DNA of 64,000 bases, taken from Odobenus rosmarus divergens. Taxonomy: Eukaryota; Chordata; Mammalia; Carnivora; Odobenidae. Under the pieces are notes generated by a model that was given only the letters and a program-made list of their open reading frames with translations, searched no databases and was not told the DNA's origin. The position numbers were made by a program, and so were the translations under genes. Location of the stretch: contig NW_004450477.1 in NCBI RefSeq assembly GCF_000321225.1, positions 2,148,096 through 2,212,095 of the forward strand. Direction: 5' to 3'. Shown piece after piece: positions 32,715-43,492 of the stretch. Position 1 is the first letter of the stretch; each line of letters opens with the position of its first letter.

Positions 32715-32910
32715 ACTGCCTCTTGTTGAAGGATTTGCTCAGATCCCATCTCCTTTATGAAGTCTTGCACTGTTGATTTATGCCTCTGTTTGTCCTTCCA
32801 CCTAAGTGTATGGGTGTTTGAGGGTAGGAATAATATTTTACACTTATATCTGTGTGTCTTCACTTAGTCCAGCACAAAGCCAAGATTAATAAAGGGTTGT
32901 TAAGAGGCTA
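32715..32910 (-). mobile_element. L2 3' end, antisense
   Basis: TTGCTCAGATCCCATCTCCTT, TGAGGGTAGGAATAATATTT, AGTCCAGCACAAAGCC and AATAAAGGGTTG match the reverse L2 3' region. Confidence 0.55.
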
Positions 32911-32964
32911 GATACATTCCAGAGTGTTAATACCGTAGAGCAAGTGAGTGAAGGTCCAATTTTT

Positions 32965-33141
32965 TTTTTAGTTTAAAGATTTTATTTATTTATTTGACAG
33001 AGAGAAAACACAAGCAGGGGGAGCTGCAGGCAGAGGGAGAAGCAGGCTCCCTGCTGAGCAGGGACTCGATCCCCGGGGCCCCAGGATCATGACCGGAGCT
33101 GAAGGCAGATGCTTAACCAACTGGGCCACCCAGGCATCCAC
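32965..33141 (-). mobile_element. CAN SINE
   Basis: TTTAAAGATTTTATTTATTT to CAACTGGGCCACCCAGGCAT. Flanks CCAATTTTTTTT and CACAATTTTTTT. Confidence 0.95.
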
Positions 33142-34503
33142 AATTTTTTTTTAATTAAACTTTCTGTGGCATAATTGTAGATCTACACGCAGTTGTAAGA
33201 ATTCAGAAAGATCCTATGTACTCTTTACCCAGTTGCTCCCAGTGGTATCATTTTGTAAAACTATGGTACTATATCAGACCCATGACAGTATTACTGATAC
33301 AGTCAAGATATGGAACATTTCCATTACAAGGTTTCTGCATGTTGTTCTATAGCCACACCCACTTGCTTCCTACTGCTACCTGCTCCTTAAGTCCTGGCAA
33401 TCACTAATCTGTTCTCCATTTCTATAATTATGTCATTTCAAAGATGTTTTGTAAATGGAATCATACAGTAAGTACCTTTTGGAATTGGCTTTTTTCACTC
33501 AGCATAATTGTCTAGAGTTTCATTCAGGTTGTTGCGTGTATTGATAGTTGATTCTTACGTATTGCTGAGTAGTACTTTACAGTATGGATGTACTTTTATG
33601 GTTCTTTCAACCATTTATCTTTTGAAGAACATCTGGTTGTTTCTAGTTTTTGCTATTACAGCACCCTTTGTTGAAAAGGCAACATCTTATTGAATTGGTT
33701 GTATCTTTGTAAAAAATCAGTTGGGTATATTTGTGAGTTTATTCCTGGGTTCTCTGTTCTGTTCCATTGATCTGTGTGTCTGTCCCTCCACCACTGTCAC
33801 ACAGTCTTGGTTATGGTGCTGTATAATAAGTCGTAAGTTGGTGTAGACTGATTCCTTCCACATCTTTTTCAGAATTGTTGTAACTTTTTGTTTCTTTGCT
33901 TATCCATGTAATTTGTAGAATAATCTTGTCTATATTTACAAAAAAATCTTGCTGGGATTTTGATAGGAAGTGCAGTAGACCTGTGTATCAATCTGGGGAG
34001 GATTGACATTTTACTGTATTGCATCTTCCAGTCTATAAGCATCGTATGTCTTTCCATTTGTATCTTCTTTGATTTTTTTTGAGTAGCATTGTGTAGTTTT
34101 ATCATACAAGTCTGTTTTGTTAAATTCTTTTGGATTTGTTATGTTAGATTTACCTTTTTATTTCAAACAACTAAAAATGATACTGTATTTAAATTTTGGT
34201 GTCTGTGGGTTGATTGCTAATGTAGAGAAACATTAACTTTCTCATGTTGGTCTTGTATTCTGCAATCTTGCTGAACCCATTTATTCTAGGAGTTTTTCTG
34301 TAGATTCCTTGTGATTCTCTAAGTAGATAACTATGTCATGTATACATAGTGGCAGTTTTATTTCTTTTCAGCAGGCCTTTAATTTCCTCTTCATGCCTTC
34401 TTGCACTGGCTAAAGCTTCCAGTGCTGTGTTGAATAAAGACAGTGAAGAGGACATCTTTGCTTTGTTCCTGATCTTAGGGGGAAAGTATTTAGCTTTTCA
34501 CCT

Positions 34504-35085
34504 TGTTTTGGGGCAGTCTCAGCTTTTCTGTAGTGACACAATTGGCTAGAAATGCCTGGGAGCACTCACCTGGTGAGCCCCCACAGAGATTTCCCCTTTT
34601 GGAGCCAGAGTTGTGGCTGTACTGGCCCTTGTGGTTCTCATTATGATTGCAAGACACACGTCGTCAACAACCATTGGTGAACGGTGAAAAGATAAGGTTT
34701 ATTATGTATAGGTCCTTCAGGGTACACCGCAAGAGCATGCAGAACTGGGGTTCTGCTTTTAATGGGGTAGAGGGTGAGGTACCTAGGGTTTTGGAGGTTC
34801 ATTCTTTATCGGTGAATTTAAAGCATCAGAGTGGGAGTTAGGGCATGGGAAGGGAAAAGAAAGCTGCCAAATGGTTAGTTTTGTAAGTCTAATAGCACTT
34901 TCTAAAAAAGGGTTGAGGGGGACTTCATGGGCGGGGCAGCCTGGCTCTTTATCTAATGGTGTAGCTGGCATTGTGTTTATTCAAGATGGATGTCTTTCAG
35001 GTGGGTGCCTGGACGATCAAAAGCTTAATGTCAAGCATTTATACTATCAAAAAAGCGAATTATCAGGCACCTACACTACACACTA
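34504..35085 (-). mobile_element. solo-LTR-like element inside the L1
   Basis: Interrupts L1 ORF2 text: AGCTTTTCACC stops before 34504 and the following ORF2 text resumes at ACTATTGAGTATAG (35086). On the minus strand it starts TGTAG and ends AAACA (TG...CA), with a CATTAAAAGC TATA-like box near 34755-34764 and an AATAAA signal near 34697-34702, about 190 bp before its end. That spacing fits U3-R-U5. No flanking internal viral sequence; the 4-5 bp target duplication is unclear. Family not assigned. Confidence 0.55.
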
Positions 35086-35389
35086 TTGAGTATAGTATTA
35101 ACTGTAGGTTTTTTGGTAGATGCTCTATCAAGTTGGGGAAGTTTCCCACTATTCCTGTCTTGAGAGTTTTTATCATGAGTGGGTGTTGAATTTTGCCAAG
35201 TGCTTTTTGTACATTAATATGGTATGTGATTTTCCTTCTTTAGCCATGAATGCAATGGATTATTTTGATTGATTTTTGAGTTGATCCAACATTGCATCCC
35301 TGGAATAAACCCCACTTGGTCATTGTGTATAATTCTATATATTGCTGAATTCTATTTACTAATATTCTGTTAAGGATTTTTTGCATTTA

Positions 35390-35582
35390 TTTATTTATTT
35401 ATTTTTAAAAAAGATTTTATTTATTTATTTATTCATGAGAGACAGAGAGAGAGAGAGAGAAGCAGAGGGAGAAGCAGGCTCCCAAGGAGCAGGGAGCCCG
35501 ATGCGGGACTCGATCACAGGACCCCGGGATCATGACCTGAGCCGAAGGCAGACGCTTAACCATCTGAGCCACCCAGGCGCCC
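35390..35582 (-). mobile_element. CAN SINE (CTCCCAAGGAGCAGGGAGCC type), young
   Basis: TTATTTATTTATTCATGAGAG to CATCTGAGCCACCCAGGCGC. Perfect 15-bp target duplication GATTTTTTGCATTTA at 35375-35389 and 35583-35597. Close relative of 20736-20923. Confidence 0.97.
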
Positions 35583-36402
35583 GATTTTTTGCATTTAAAT
35601 TCATGAGGGCATTTAGCACTCTAAATTTCCATCTCAACATTGTTTCAGCTGAATTTGTCCCACAACAGCATTGTGTTTTTTTTAATGTTCATTTTTTTTT
35701 TTTTAATTTATCTTGAGATATCTTCTTTCACCCATGGTTATTTAGAAGTGTGTTGTTTAGTTTCCAAGTTTTGGAGATTTTATTGTTGTCTTTGTGTTGA
35801 TTTCTAGTTTGATGCCATTGTGATTGGAGAACACACTGAATCATGTGTTGTGATTTCAGTTTTAAATTTGTTGAGGCTCGTTTTGTGACTCAAAATATGG
35901 TCTGTCTTGTATATGTTCTGTGGATATTTGAATAGAATATGTTTTCTGCTATTGTTGAGTGGATTGTTCAGTTAGATCCTGTTGGTTGTGTTGTTGATCT
36001 CTTCTGTACCCTTGTTGGTTTTCTGTCTGGATAGTCTGTCAGCTTTTGAGAGAGTGGTGTTGAAGTCTCCTGTATTTGTAATCTATCTCTCCTTTTACAT
36101 TATATCAGTTTTTAGTTTTATATATTTTGCAGCTCTCTGGTCATACACGTCTAGGGTTGCTTTGTTTTCTTGGTAGATTGACCCTTTCTGTCATTATATA
36201 ATGTCCTTCTTTGTCTCACTAGTGATTTTCTTTGCTCTGAATGCTATTTTATCTGATAATAATATTACCACTACTTTTCTTTTTCTTTTGATTTTCTTTA
36301 ACTGGGCAATAGATCTTTTTCTATCCTTTTACTTTTAACTCACCCGTAGTTATATTTGAAGTAGGTTTTTTGTAGACAGCATATTGTCGGGTCATGTCTT
36401 TT

Positions 36403-36588
36403 TTTTTTTTTTTTTTAAAGATTTTATTTATTTGACAGTGAGAGATACAGCGAGAGAGGGAACACAAGCAGGGGGAGTGGGAGAGGGAGAAGCAGGCTTC
36501 CCGCGGATGCGGGGCTCGATCCCAGGACCCCAGGATCATGACCTGAGCTGAAGGCAGACGCTTAACGACTGAGCCACCCAGGCACCCC
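36403..36588 (-). mobile_element. CAN SINE, first of a stack in L1
   Basis: T-run to ACGACTGAGCCACCCAGGCA. GGGTCATGTCTTTT precedes (36389) and follows (36589) it; the second copy serves as target of the next SINE. Confidence 0.96.
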
Positions 36589-36604
36589 GGGTCATGTCTT
36601 TTTA

Positions 36605-36791
36605 AAATTTTTTAAAAAGATTTTATTTATTTATTAGCACATGCATGTGCAAACGCACATGAGCCAGTGGAGAGGGAGAAGCAGACTCCCTGCTGAGCAG
36701 GGAGCCCAACTAGGGAGTCAGTTCCAGGACCCTGGAATCATGACCTGAGCTGAAGGCAGACGCTTAACTGACTGAGCCATCCAGGCGCCTG
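36605..36791 (-). mobile_element. CAN SINE, second of a stack in L1
   Basis: TTTAAAAAGATTTTATTTATT to GACTGAGCCATCCAGGCGCC. Followed by TGTCATGTCTTTT, the third copy of the same target word. More diverged than its neighbour, so probably the older of the two insertions. Confidence 0.95.
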
Positions 36792-37272
36792 TGTCATGTC
36801 TTTTAATTCATTCTGCCAATTTCTGTCTTTTCATTGATACATTTAGGCCATTTACATTTAATGTAATTATTTTTCTGTTAGGACTTAAGTCTGCCATTTT
36901 TTAATTTTTTGTTTGTGCTTTCTGTTTTTTGTTTCTCTGTATTTTTTTCCTTGACTTACTGTGGATTACTTGAACATTTTTTTGAAAATCCATTTTGACT
37001 TATTTATACTGTTTTTGAATATATTTCTTTGTATGCTTTAATTAAAAAATTTTTTTAAATGGTTCTTGATATATCGTATATATACACAACTTATTGTGTA
37101 CTGGTGTCATCATTTTACTTGTTCAAGTGAAGTATAGGAACCTTACTTCCTCTTACATCCCTTTACCCTCCCCAATTTTAATACAATTGGAAATATTTCT
37201 TCTACGTACAATTAGAAGTACATTAGACAGTGTTACAGATTTTGCTTCTACAGTCAAACAAAATAAGAAAAC

Positions 37273-37310
37273 AAGGGGAGAAGGAAAGTCTATTTACCTT
37301 TATTTTTGCT
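37273..37310. repeat. source or copy 1 of a 38-bp dispersed duplication
   Basis: AAGGGGAGAAGGAAAGTCT followed by ATTTACCTTTATTTTTGCT recurs at 37862-37899 with two mismatches, same orientation, both inside the antisense L1. Confidence 0.9.
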
Positions 37311-37861
37311 TACTGGGTTTTCTCTTGATTTCTTAAGATTCATTATTTTGTCACGTCTTTTTTGTTTTAAGAACTTTCTTTGGCCATTCTTTAGGGTAGG
37401 TCTGCCAGTGACAGATTCTTAGTTTTTCTTCCTTTGAGAATGTCTTGATTTCTTCTTCATTCCTGAAGGATACTTTCGCTGGGTGTAGGATTCTATCTTG
37501 TTCTTTTCTTTCAGCACTTGAAGAATGTGGTACCGCTTCTTCTGGCCTCTAGTTTCTAACAAGAAACTCATTGTCCTTCACTTGCCCTCTGTGGTTAAGG
37601 GGTCACTGTTAGGATTTTGGTGTTCTTTTTTTAACTTTAGTTTTCAAAAGTTTAATAATGCTACATCTTGGTGTGGATCTCTTTGGGTTTATCCTGTTTG
37701 GAGTTCACTCAGGTTCCTGAATCTGTAGGTTTATGTCTTTTGCCAGATGTGGAAAAATTTTCAGCATTATTTGAGTACATTTTCAGTCCTCTCTCTTTCT
37801 CCTCTCTTTTCAAGACTGATGACTTGAATGGTAGATTTTTATTATGATCCCACAGGTCCCT

Positions 37862-37899
37862 AAGGGGAGAAGGAAAGTCTGTTTACTTTTATTTTTGCT
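37862..37899. repeat. copy 2 of a 38-bp dispersed duplication
   Basis: It sits immediately after CCCACAGGTCCCT, a point where L1 ORF1 text would normally continue differently. It looks like filler that replaced the expected L1 bases. Confidence 0.85.
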
Positions 37900-38955
37900 G
37901 TTGCTCTATCTTCTAGTTTAATGTCTCTGTTCCTTCCATTCTGCTGTTGAGCCCATCCACTTATTTTCTATTTGTTTTCTAAGGTTATTTATTTTTAATT
38001 TGTTTCAAGCATGTTTGAAATTGTTTGTTGAAGCATTTCTGCCATAGCTGCCTTATAATCATTGGCAGAATTTCCAACAAGTCTGTTGTTATGGTTTTGG
38101 TGTCCACTGATGTCTTTTTCATTCAATTTGAGTTTATTCTAAGTTTTGGTATGATGGGTGATTTTTTTTTTTAATACCTGGAAATTTTCATATTCTACTA
38201 GATTTTGGATCTTAGTTAAGCCTCTGTTTTAACTGGCTTTTTTTGACACCACTCCAGTAGGGAAAAGGGACAGACAGCATGTGGTGCTCCATTGTTATTG
38301 CTTAGAGGAATTAGGTTTGCAGGCTCCCCACTTAACCTTTCTTGACCCAGAAGTGGAGTGTTTTGTTTGCCAGGTGGAGGTAGAGGTCCAGGATTTCTGG
38401 GGTGATGGTGTGGAAGGGTGCCTTGATACCAGCTGACATTGATGAAAGCCTGGGCTCCCTACTTGGCCTTCTCAGCATCATCCTAATGTGGAGGGGCTTG
38501 AGGTGCCTTGTTACAGCTTGGTGAGAATATGGAAGGCTAAGCTGCCCACCTGGCCTAGGTGGGACCACAGTTTTTTTCTGTGGTGTTTGTCTGAGGTAGA
38601 GTGTTTTTTTTTCTGTAAGAGTTTTCTGTCTTGCTAGGAAGTCCCATTTCTAGTCCTTTGGCTAGAAGGAGCAGGCTTTTGTTGGGGCTTTTTTTGTCTG
38701 CGCCTGTTGGCATTTCCAGGTTGCCAGCTTATTTGGCTCCAAGTCTGGGATATATGAGGCAAGAATAAAACCCAGGAAACTCAGCATTGTGTTGTTCCTC
38801 AGGTCCTGAGGTCCCTAGCCAGCCTACCTTCTTCTCTGCACACTTAAGAGTCTTATGTTTGTTTTTTATATGTAATACTCAAATTTTTAGTCATACTTAA
38901 TGGGAGGAATAGGGAAAAGTACATCTACTTCATCTTCCCAGAAGCAAACATCCCT

Positions 38956-40110
38956 GAAAGACCAGTTTTTAACAATCCCCCTTTGTCATAGGCTGATTCT
39001 TTTCTAACATATGTAAAAGATGAATTACATAAGTGAAATAAAAAAGTTATGATATGTAACTCCCCAGTGTTTTAAATCATTAGATTTTGTGGATATAAAA
39101 TTTCTGTCAGATTGCTATGAGTTTATAAATGCTTACTCTCAATCTCTGCACATAACCTTTTCATGGAGTAGGCACAAGCAGTTTGCTCTCTGGGGACTAC
39201 ACTTTGACTAGCATTGCCTTGGGTATTACAACTTGATTCTTTCTGAAGTTATAAATCAGTGATTACAATTCAACTTAATTTCTGCTCTGCTGTTTACCTT
39301 GTATTTTTATAGATATGTCCTCAGTGAAACTTTTTTAGTCCTTAAGGAAAAGGAATGTTTGGGATTGTTTAGGGCAGCTGTAGCAATGGTGATGAGTGTT
39401 GAGAGTGCATCTCTGGTTTTATGGGACCCATTTCTCCTTTAATTTTCGTAATTCTTCAAATTCGTTATAAATTATAAAGTAAGTTCTTATAAGTGCTTAT
39501 AAGAATCTTTGCAGTCGTTGCAATTTATGACTTCTGAGGCTACATAGAGAATGTATGACTGTTTTTCGTTCTGTAAAGATGTCTAAGTATAGGCTTCAGA
39601 ATTTTTGTTGTTGACAACCTCAGCTGCAGGACAGACACTAAGGGGCACTAGGCGAAGCCTTCTGGGGAGCCATGAGGTGATTTAAAGACTGTTCCTCAGG
39701 TTAAGATGTCACGATTTTCGCTACATTTTTGTGTCTTTGGTAGTTATGAGTTCCTTCTCATGAAAAAGAAAGTTTATTTGAAGTAATAGTTCAGTTATTA
39801 AAAGGAGCTAATTTTACATTGCATTGGGAGACCCACATGTTCAGTTACTGGGTTATTCTTTGAAAGCTACACATTACATTTTATAATTTATTGTTTTCCT
39901 TAAGGTTAAAATTTCTGGTAATGTTGTAACTCATTTTTCCATCCCTAGGAATAAGTGGGTTATTAATACACACTCTACTATTATTCCCAAGTTCCTGTGC
40001 ATCCCGGGGATTTCATAGGGTGAGAGGGCAGCACTGTCATGGTGGTCAGTGCTGGCTGCTTCAGAGATTGAAGTCCATCCATATTCTGCTCATAATAAGA
40101 TTACATAACT
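38956..40110. other. no recognisable feature
   Basis: About 1.1 kb without a named repeat or supported frame. Confidence 0.4.
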
Positions 40111-40118
40111 TATTTTTT

Positions 40119-40284
40119 ATTTTTAAAAAATATTTATTTGAAAGAGAGTGAGCGCTGGGAGGGGCTGAAGGGGTGGAAGACAGACAAGCATACTCATGCC
40201 GAGTGTGGCCCAATGCCCCTGAGATCATGACCTGAGCCAAAACCAAGAGTCAGATGCTTAACTGACTGAGCCACCCAGGCGCCT
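40119..40284 (-). mobile_element. CAN SINE, diverged
   Basis: TATTTTTAAAAAATATTTATTTG to CTGACTGAGCCACCCAGGCG. Flanks ACATAACTTATTTTT and ACAGAACTTAATTTT look like a degraded target duplication. Confidence 0.92.
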
Positions 40285-40825
40285 CACAGAACTTAATTTT
40301 AATTATTTTAAGTGTTTTCATGCAAAAAGAGCACTATCTGATACAATAAAACCGTTGTAAGGAGAGTAGTCATGAGAGTTTCAACTTTTACCTACATTAG
40401 GGACATAAGAGAACTAAAACACCTTTGCCACTGGGCATGGAAAATGGTGTTAGGATGGTCTTTGATCTGAAACTTGGGAGGAGATTGAGAAAATAGAGGG
40501 AAGAAGAGGGTGGTTAATTGTAGACTAACGGTCTTTGAACAGGGCTGGAAATCCTTTGATGAGCAACCTCTGGGGAATTTCAGTGCATGAGCTATAAGGA
40601 CACACCTGGAGAGAAGGGAGCTTTGTGGTGGAAGCTTTTGAATGCAAATGCCCTTGAGGAGGGGGATGTAATACTGGTAACTTAACAAGCTGGTGCTTAT
40701 CAGCTGGTGAGTTCTTTGCTCAGAAGGGAAAGTGTGAAGAGCATTAGGGGAAGAATGATTTGGTTCAGATAGACTGGGATATAGGCTATTGCTAATTGGA
40801 GATGGGGCAATAAAACACAATGTGG
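40285..40825. other. no recognisable feature
   Basis: Minus-strand 146-codon frame at 40392-40832 lacks homology or splice support. It runs through serine/proline-rich text and is probably chance. Confidence 0.35.
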
Positions 40826-40829
40826 ATAG

Positions 40830-40990
40830 CACTGACTTGTGCCAAGTGCTATTCTAAGGGTTCTGCTTATATTAGTCACTTAATTCTTTATAACAACCCT
40901 TGGAGGTAAATACTTTTATCATTATCCCCATTGTACAGGTGAAGTAACTGTAGCACAGAGATTAAGTGGCATATTTGGGATCTGCGTCTG
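40830..40990 (+). mobile_element. MIR
   Basis: TTGTGCCAAGTGCTATTCTAAG, TTAATTCTTTATAACAACCC, GGTAAATACTTTTATC, ATCCCCATTGTACAGGTGAAG and GCACAGAGATTAAGTGGC follow MIR order closely. Confidence 0.85.
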
Positions 40991-41054
40991 TCCTTGTTCC
41001 TGTGCGTTTAGCATGGCAGTCTGGCTCCAGAGTTTTTGGTCCTAACCACCAAAC

Positions 41055-41645
41055 TAGACTGCCTTGTTAGAATAGTATGGACAAGATTGATAGGGGTTTT
41101 GAATACCAAGCAGAAGAGTGTGGATATCATTTGGAAGGCAATAGGGAGCCATTGAAAGATTTTGATGGGAGTATTGGTTGACATCAGAATTAAGCTTCAA
41201 TGTACACATTTTAAAAGATTAGAGGTAGGAAATGAGGCTAATGCAGTAGGTCAGTTGTGTAGGTTAAGGAAATACAGGTGTGTTTTTCGAGATGGAAGCA
41301 GCTGTTCTCGTCAGTGGGTTATAAGGAAAGAGAGAAGTCAGTCACTCCACCTGTAGGAGGATGCCACCATTAACAGCAACGGAAAAATAAACCTTTTGTT
41401 TGAGGATAGTTAATGAGTGTGTCTTGAGACGTGTCCAGTTGCAGGTATCAGAAAGGGACTCCAGGTAGATTTATCCTGCAGGCATCATAGTTGCAGAACT
41501 TGATCTTGGGAGGAGAGGTCAGGTCTGGAGGCACAGGAGCGTGATCAGCACTGGGGTGGTGAACACAGGGAGTGGCAGAGAGGACTAAGAAATGAACCTG
41601 AGGGGATGCTTACAGTTAGAACTCTAGAGGAGGAAAGAGTCTTTT
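41055..41645 (+). mobile_element. L2 internal fragment
   Basis: TTTTGAATACCAAGCAGAAG, GGCAATAGGGAGCCATTGAAAG, TTTTGATGGGAGTATTGG and GTGTCTTGAGACGTGTCCAG follow the L2 internal consensus order. Confidence 0.6.
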
Positions 41646-41654
41646 ACATCCTCA

Positions 41655-42170
41655 CTGAGCAAATATTTATTGAGGGCTGCATGCCAGGTACTGTGAATAC
41701 AAAGTGACTAAAACAGACATGGTTTTGTTTTGGCCATACACTCTAATGGGGTGGACAGAAATAGAAACAATTAAGTAAATAGGGGAAATGACATTTTAGC
41801 TGAGACCCGGAGTTCAAAATGTTTTTAATACAGAGAGTGGTAGCAAGAGGATTCCAGGTAAAAAGAATGGTGTGTGCAGAGACCTTGTAGCGGAAGAGAA
41901 CTCACTCTGTTTAAGGAACTGTGAGATCATTGTGGTTGAAGGGCCACTCGTGCAAGAGAAAGGGGGTGAGCTGAAGGGAGAAAAATGGGCATGAGACAGA
42001 TGATGCAGGGCAGATGATGCAGGACTGTAGTCTCAGTGCTGTTGAAAGGTTTTGAGCAGGAGAGAGCTCTGTTTTGAATTTTAAGCAGACCACCCCTGCT
42101 GCAATGTGGAGAATGGATTTGGGCAAGAGGGTAGGATGACTAAAAGGGAGACATGGAGAGCAGCTGGGGC
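41655..42170 (+). mobile_element. L2 3' region
   Basis: GAGCAAATATTTATTGAGGG, GCATGCCAGGTACTGTGAATAC, AGGTAAAAAGAATGGTGTGTGC and GCAATGTGGAGAATGGATTTG, in L2 order. Confidence 0.65.
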
Positions 42171-43272
42171 GGGGCGGGGGGGTGGAGCAGCAGGGGGCCT
42201 GCCCTAAAATGGTGACAGTGATCTGTCTGAGGCCGAGGGAGGGCGGCACTAGTGTTTCTCTCAGCAAGCTGCCCTGGCCCTCCCTGGCCTTCCCCTTTGT
42301 GCCTCCTTCCCTCCCCCTTCTTTATCATATCGTGTATCAGGTCGACACTGTCCATTTATCTGTGTTTTTTTCTAGACTGAATTTCTTAGGCAGGGGTAGG
42401 GAGCTTGTTTTACTGGTCTTTTCAGCACCAGTCCCGACCACTGAGAAGTGATTAGTAAGTGTTGAGAAAATCAGTGTGCTTATCTTCAGAGGTGTAAAAC
42501 TATGGTCAGGTTTTAGACTGAGTCTCTTTTCTGTTGTTTTTCTGCCTGAGAGAAACTCTGAGACCTGGGTTGGCTGGTGGCAGTGTTACAGGGAGAGTGT
42601 GTGCTGACTGGGGCCTGTGTGTCATTCAGAGGTGTTTCTAGGTCTCTAACTGCAGGAAGGTCTGTGCGATATCCATAGCAGGAGAATTGGAAGTGGGCAA
42701 AGTCAGAAAGCCAAGGGAGGAGACCTTATGAAGAATGACAGGTACTGATGTCCACTCCTGTTGAGCAGGCAGGAATGTGAAAAGATTTCTTACTCTTTCT
42801 TGCTTTCTCTGCTCTCTACAGTTTCAGCAGAGAGGTAACAGCAGAAATCACATTACAAGGGGGTAGGAGTGAGTGCATGGTGCCAGGTGGGGATGGCAAG
42901 TGTGAACCATTCCTTGAAGAAAGTATTGTGGGGAGGAGAAAGGGGGAGAGTGTAGCTTGAATTGGGGTAGTTGAGGGAAATGTCTCAGGACAGGAATGAG
43001 CAGAGCCTGTTCTTTGTAAGCAGTGGCGGGTGGCCCATGAGGTAGGGGAATTAAGATGTATGAGAGCCAGTTGATCCGGGACAAGGAAAGGGTAGTGTGG
43101 TGCATGGGAGATGATAAATACCCATTGAAAGAGGGTGGCCAGTAATCAGCTCCTAGGATTTTGCCATTTGGGTGTGCTCAAATGCCATTCTCAGTGGTGG
43201 CAGAGGATCCTAGTTTACCCGAGAAGCCAGGAATCCTGATTTTTTCAAGCAAAGTGTCCTAATTTGTAAATG
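42171..43272. other. no recognisable feature
   Basis: G/A-rich non-coding sequence with a GGGGCGGGGCGGGGGGGTGG run at 42166-42185 that has G4 potential. No gene evidence. Confidence 0.4.
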
Positions 43273-43284
43273 TGGACAATTCAG

Positions 43285-43480
43285 TTTTTTTTTTTTCTTA
43301 GGATTTTATTTATTTATTTGACAGACACAGTGAGAGAGGGAACACAGCAGGGGGAGTGGGAGAGGGAGAAGCAGGCTTCCTGCAGAGCAAGAAGCCTGAC
43401 GTGCGGCTCAATCCCAGGACCCTGGGATCATGACCCGAGCCGAAGGCAGACACTTAACAACTGAGCCACCCAGGCGCCCC
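43285..43480 (-). mobile_element. CAN SINE
   Basis: T-run, TTATTTATTTATTTGACAGAC, to ACAACTGAGCCACCCAGGCG. Perfect 12-bp target duplication TGGACAATTCAG at 43273-43284 and 43481-43492. Confidence 0.97.
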
Positions 43481-43492
43481 TGGACAATTCAG

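Larger units (their letters stand above)
33145..38955 (-). mobile_element. nearly full-length old L1, antisense
   Basis: About 5.8 kb with insertions. From 3' to 5' of the element: 3' UTR text (TGGCATAATTGTAGATCTAC at 33169, AATGGAATCATACAGTAAG at 33458), ORF2 text (TCTGTTCCATTGATCTGTGTG at 33757, GGAATAAACCCCACTTGGTC at 35300, TTTCTAGTTTGATGCCATTG at 35802, CATTTAGGCCATTTACATTT at 36839), ORF1 text (TTTCGCTGGGTGTAGGATTC at 37473, GGATCTCTTTGGGTTTATCC at 37675) and a 5' end near CATCTTCCCAGAAGC (38930-38944). Interrupted by an LTR-like element and three SINEs. No intact ORF remains. Confidence 0.9.

Noticed and set aside
35381..35716. 111-codon plus-strand frame
   Set aside because: Mostly a translated CAN SINE. 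Many short frames in the window have the same origin.
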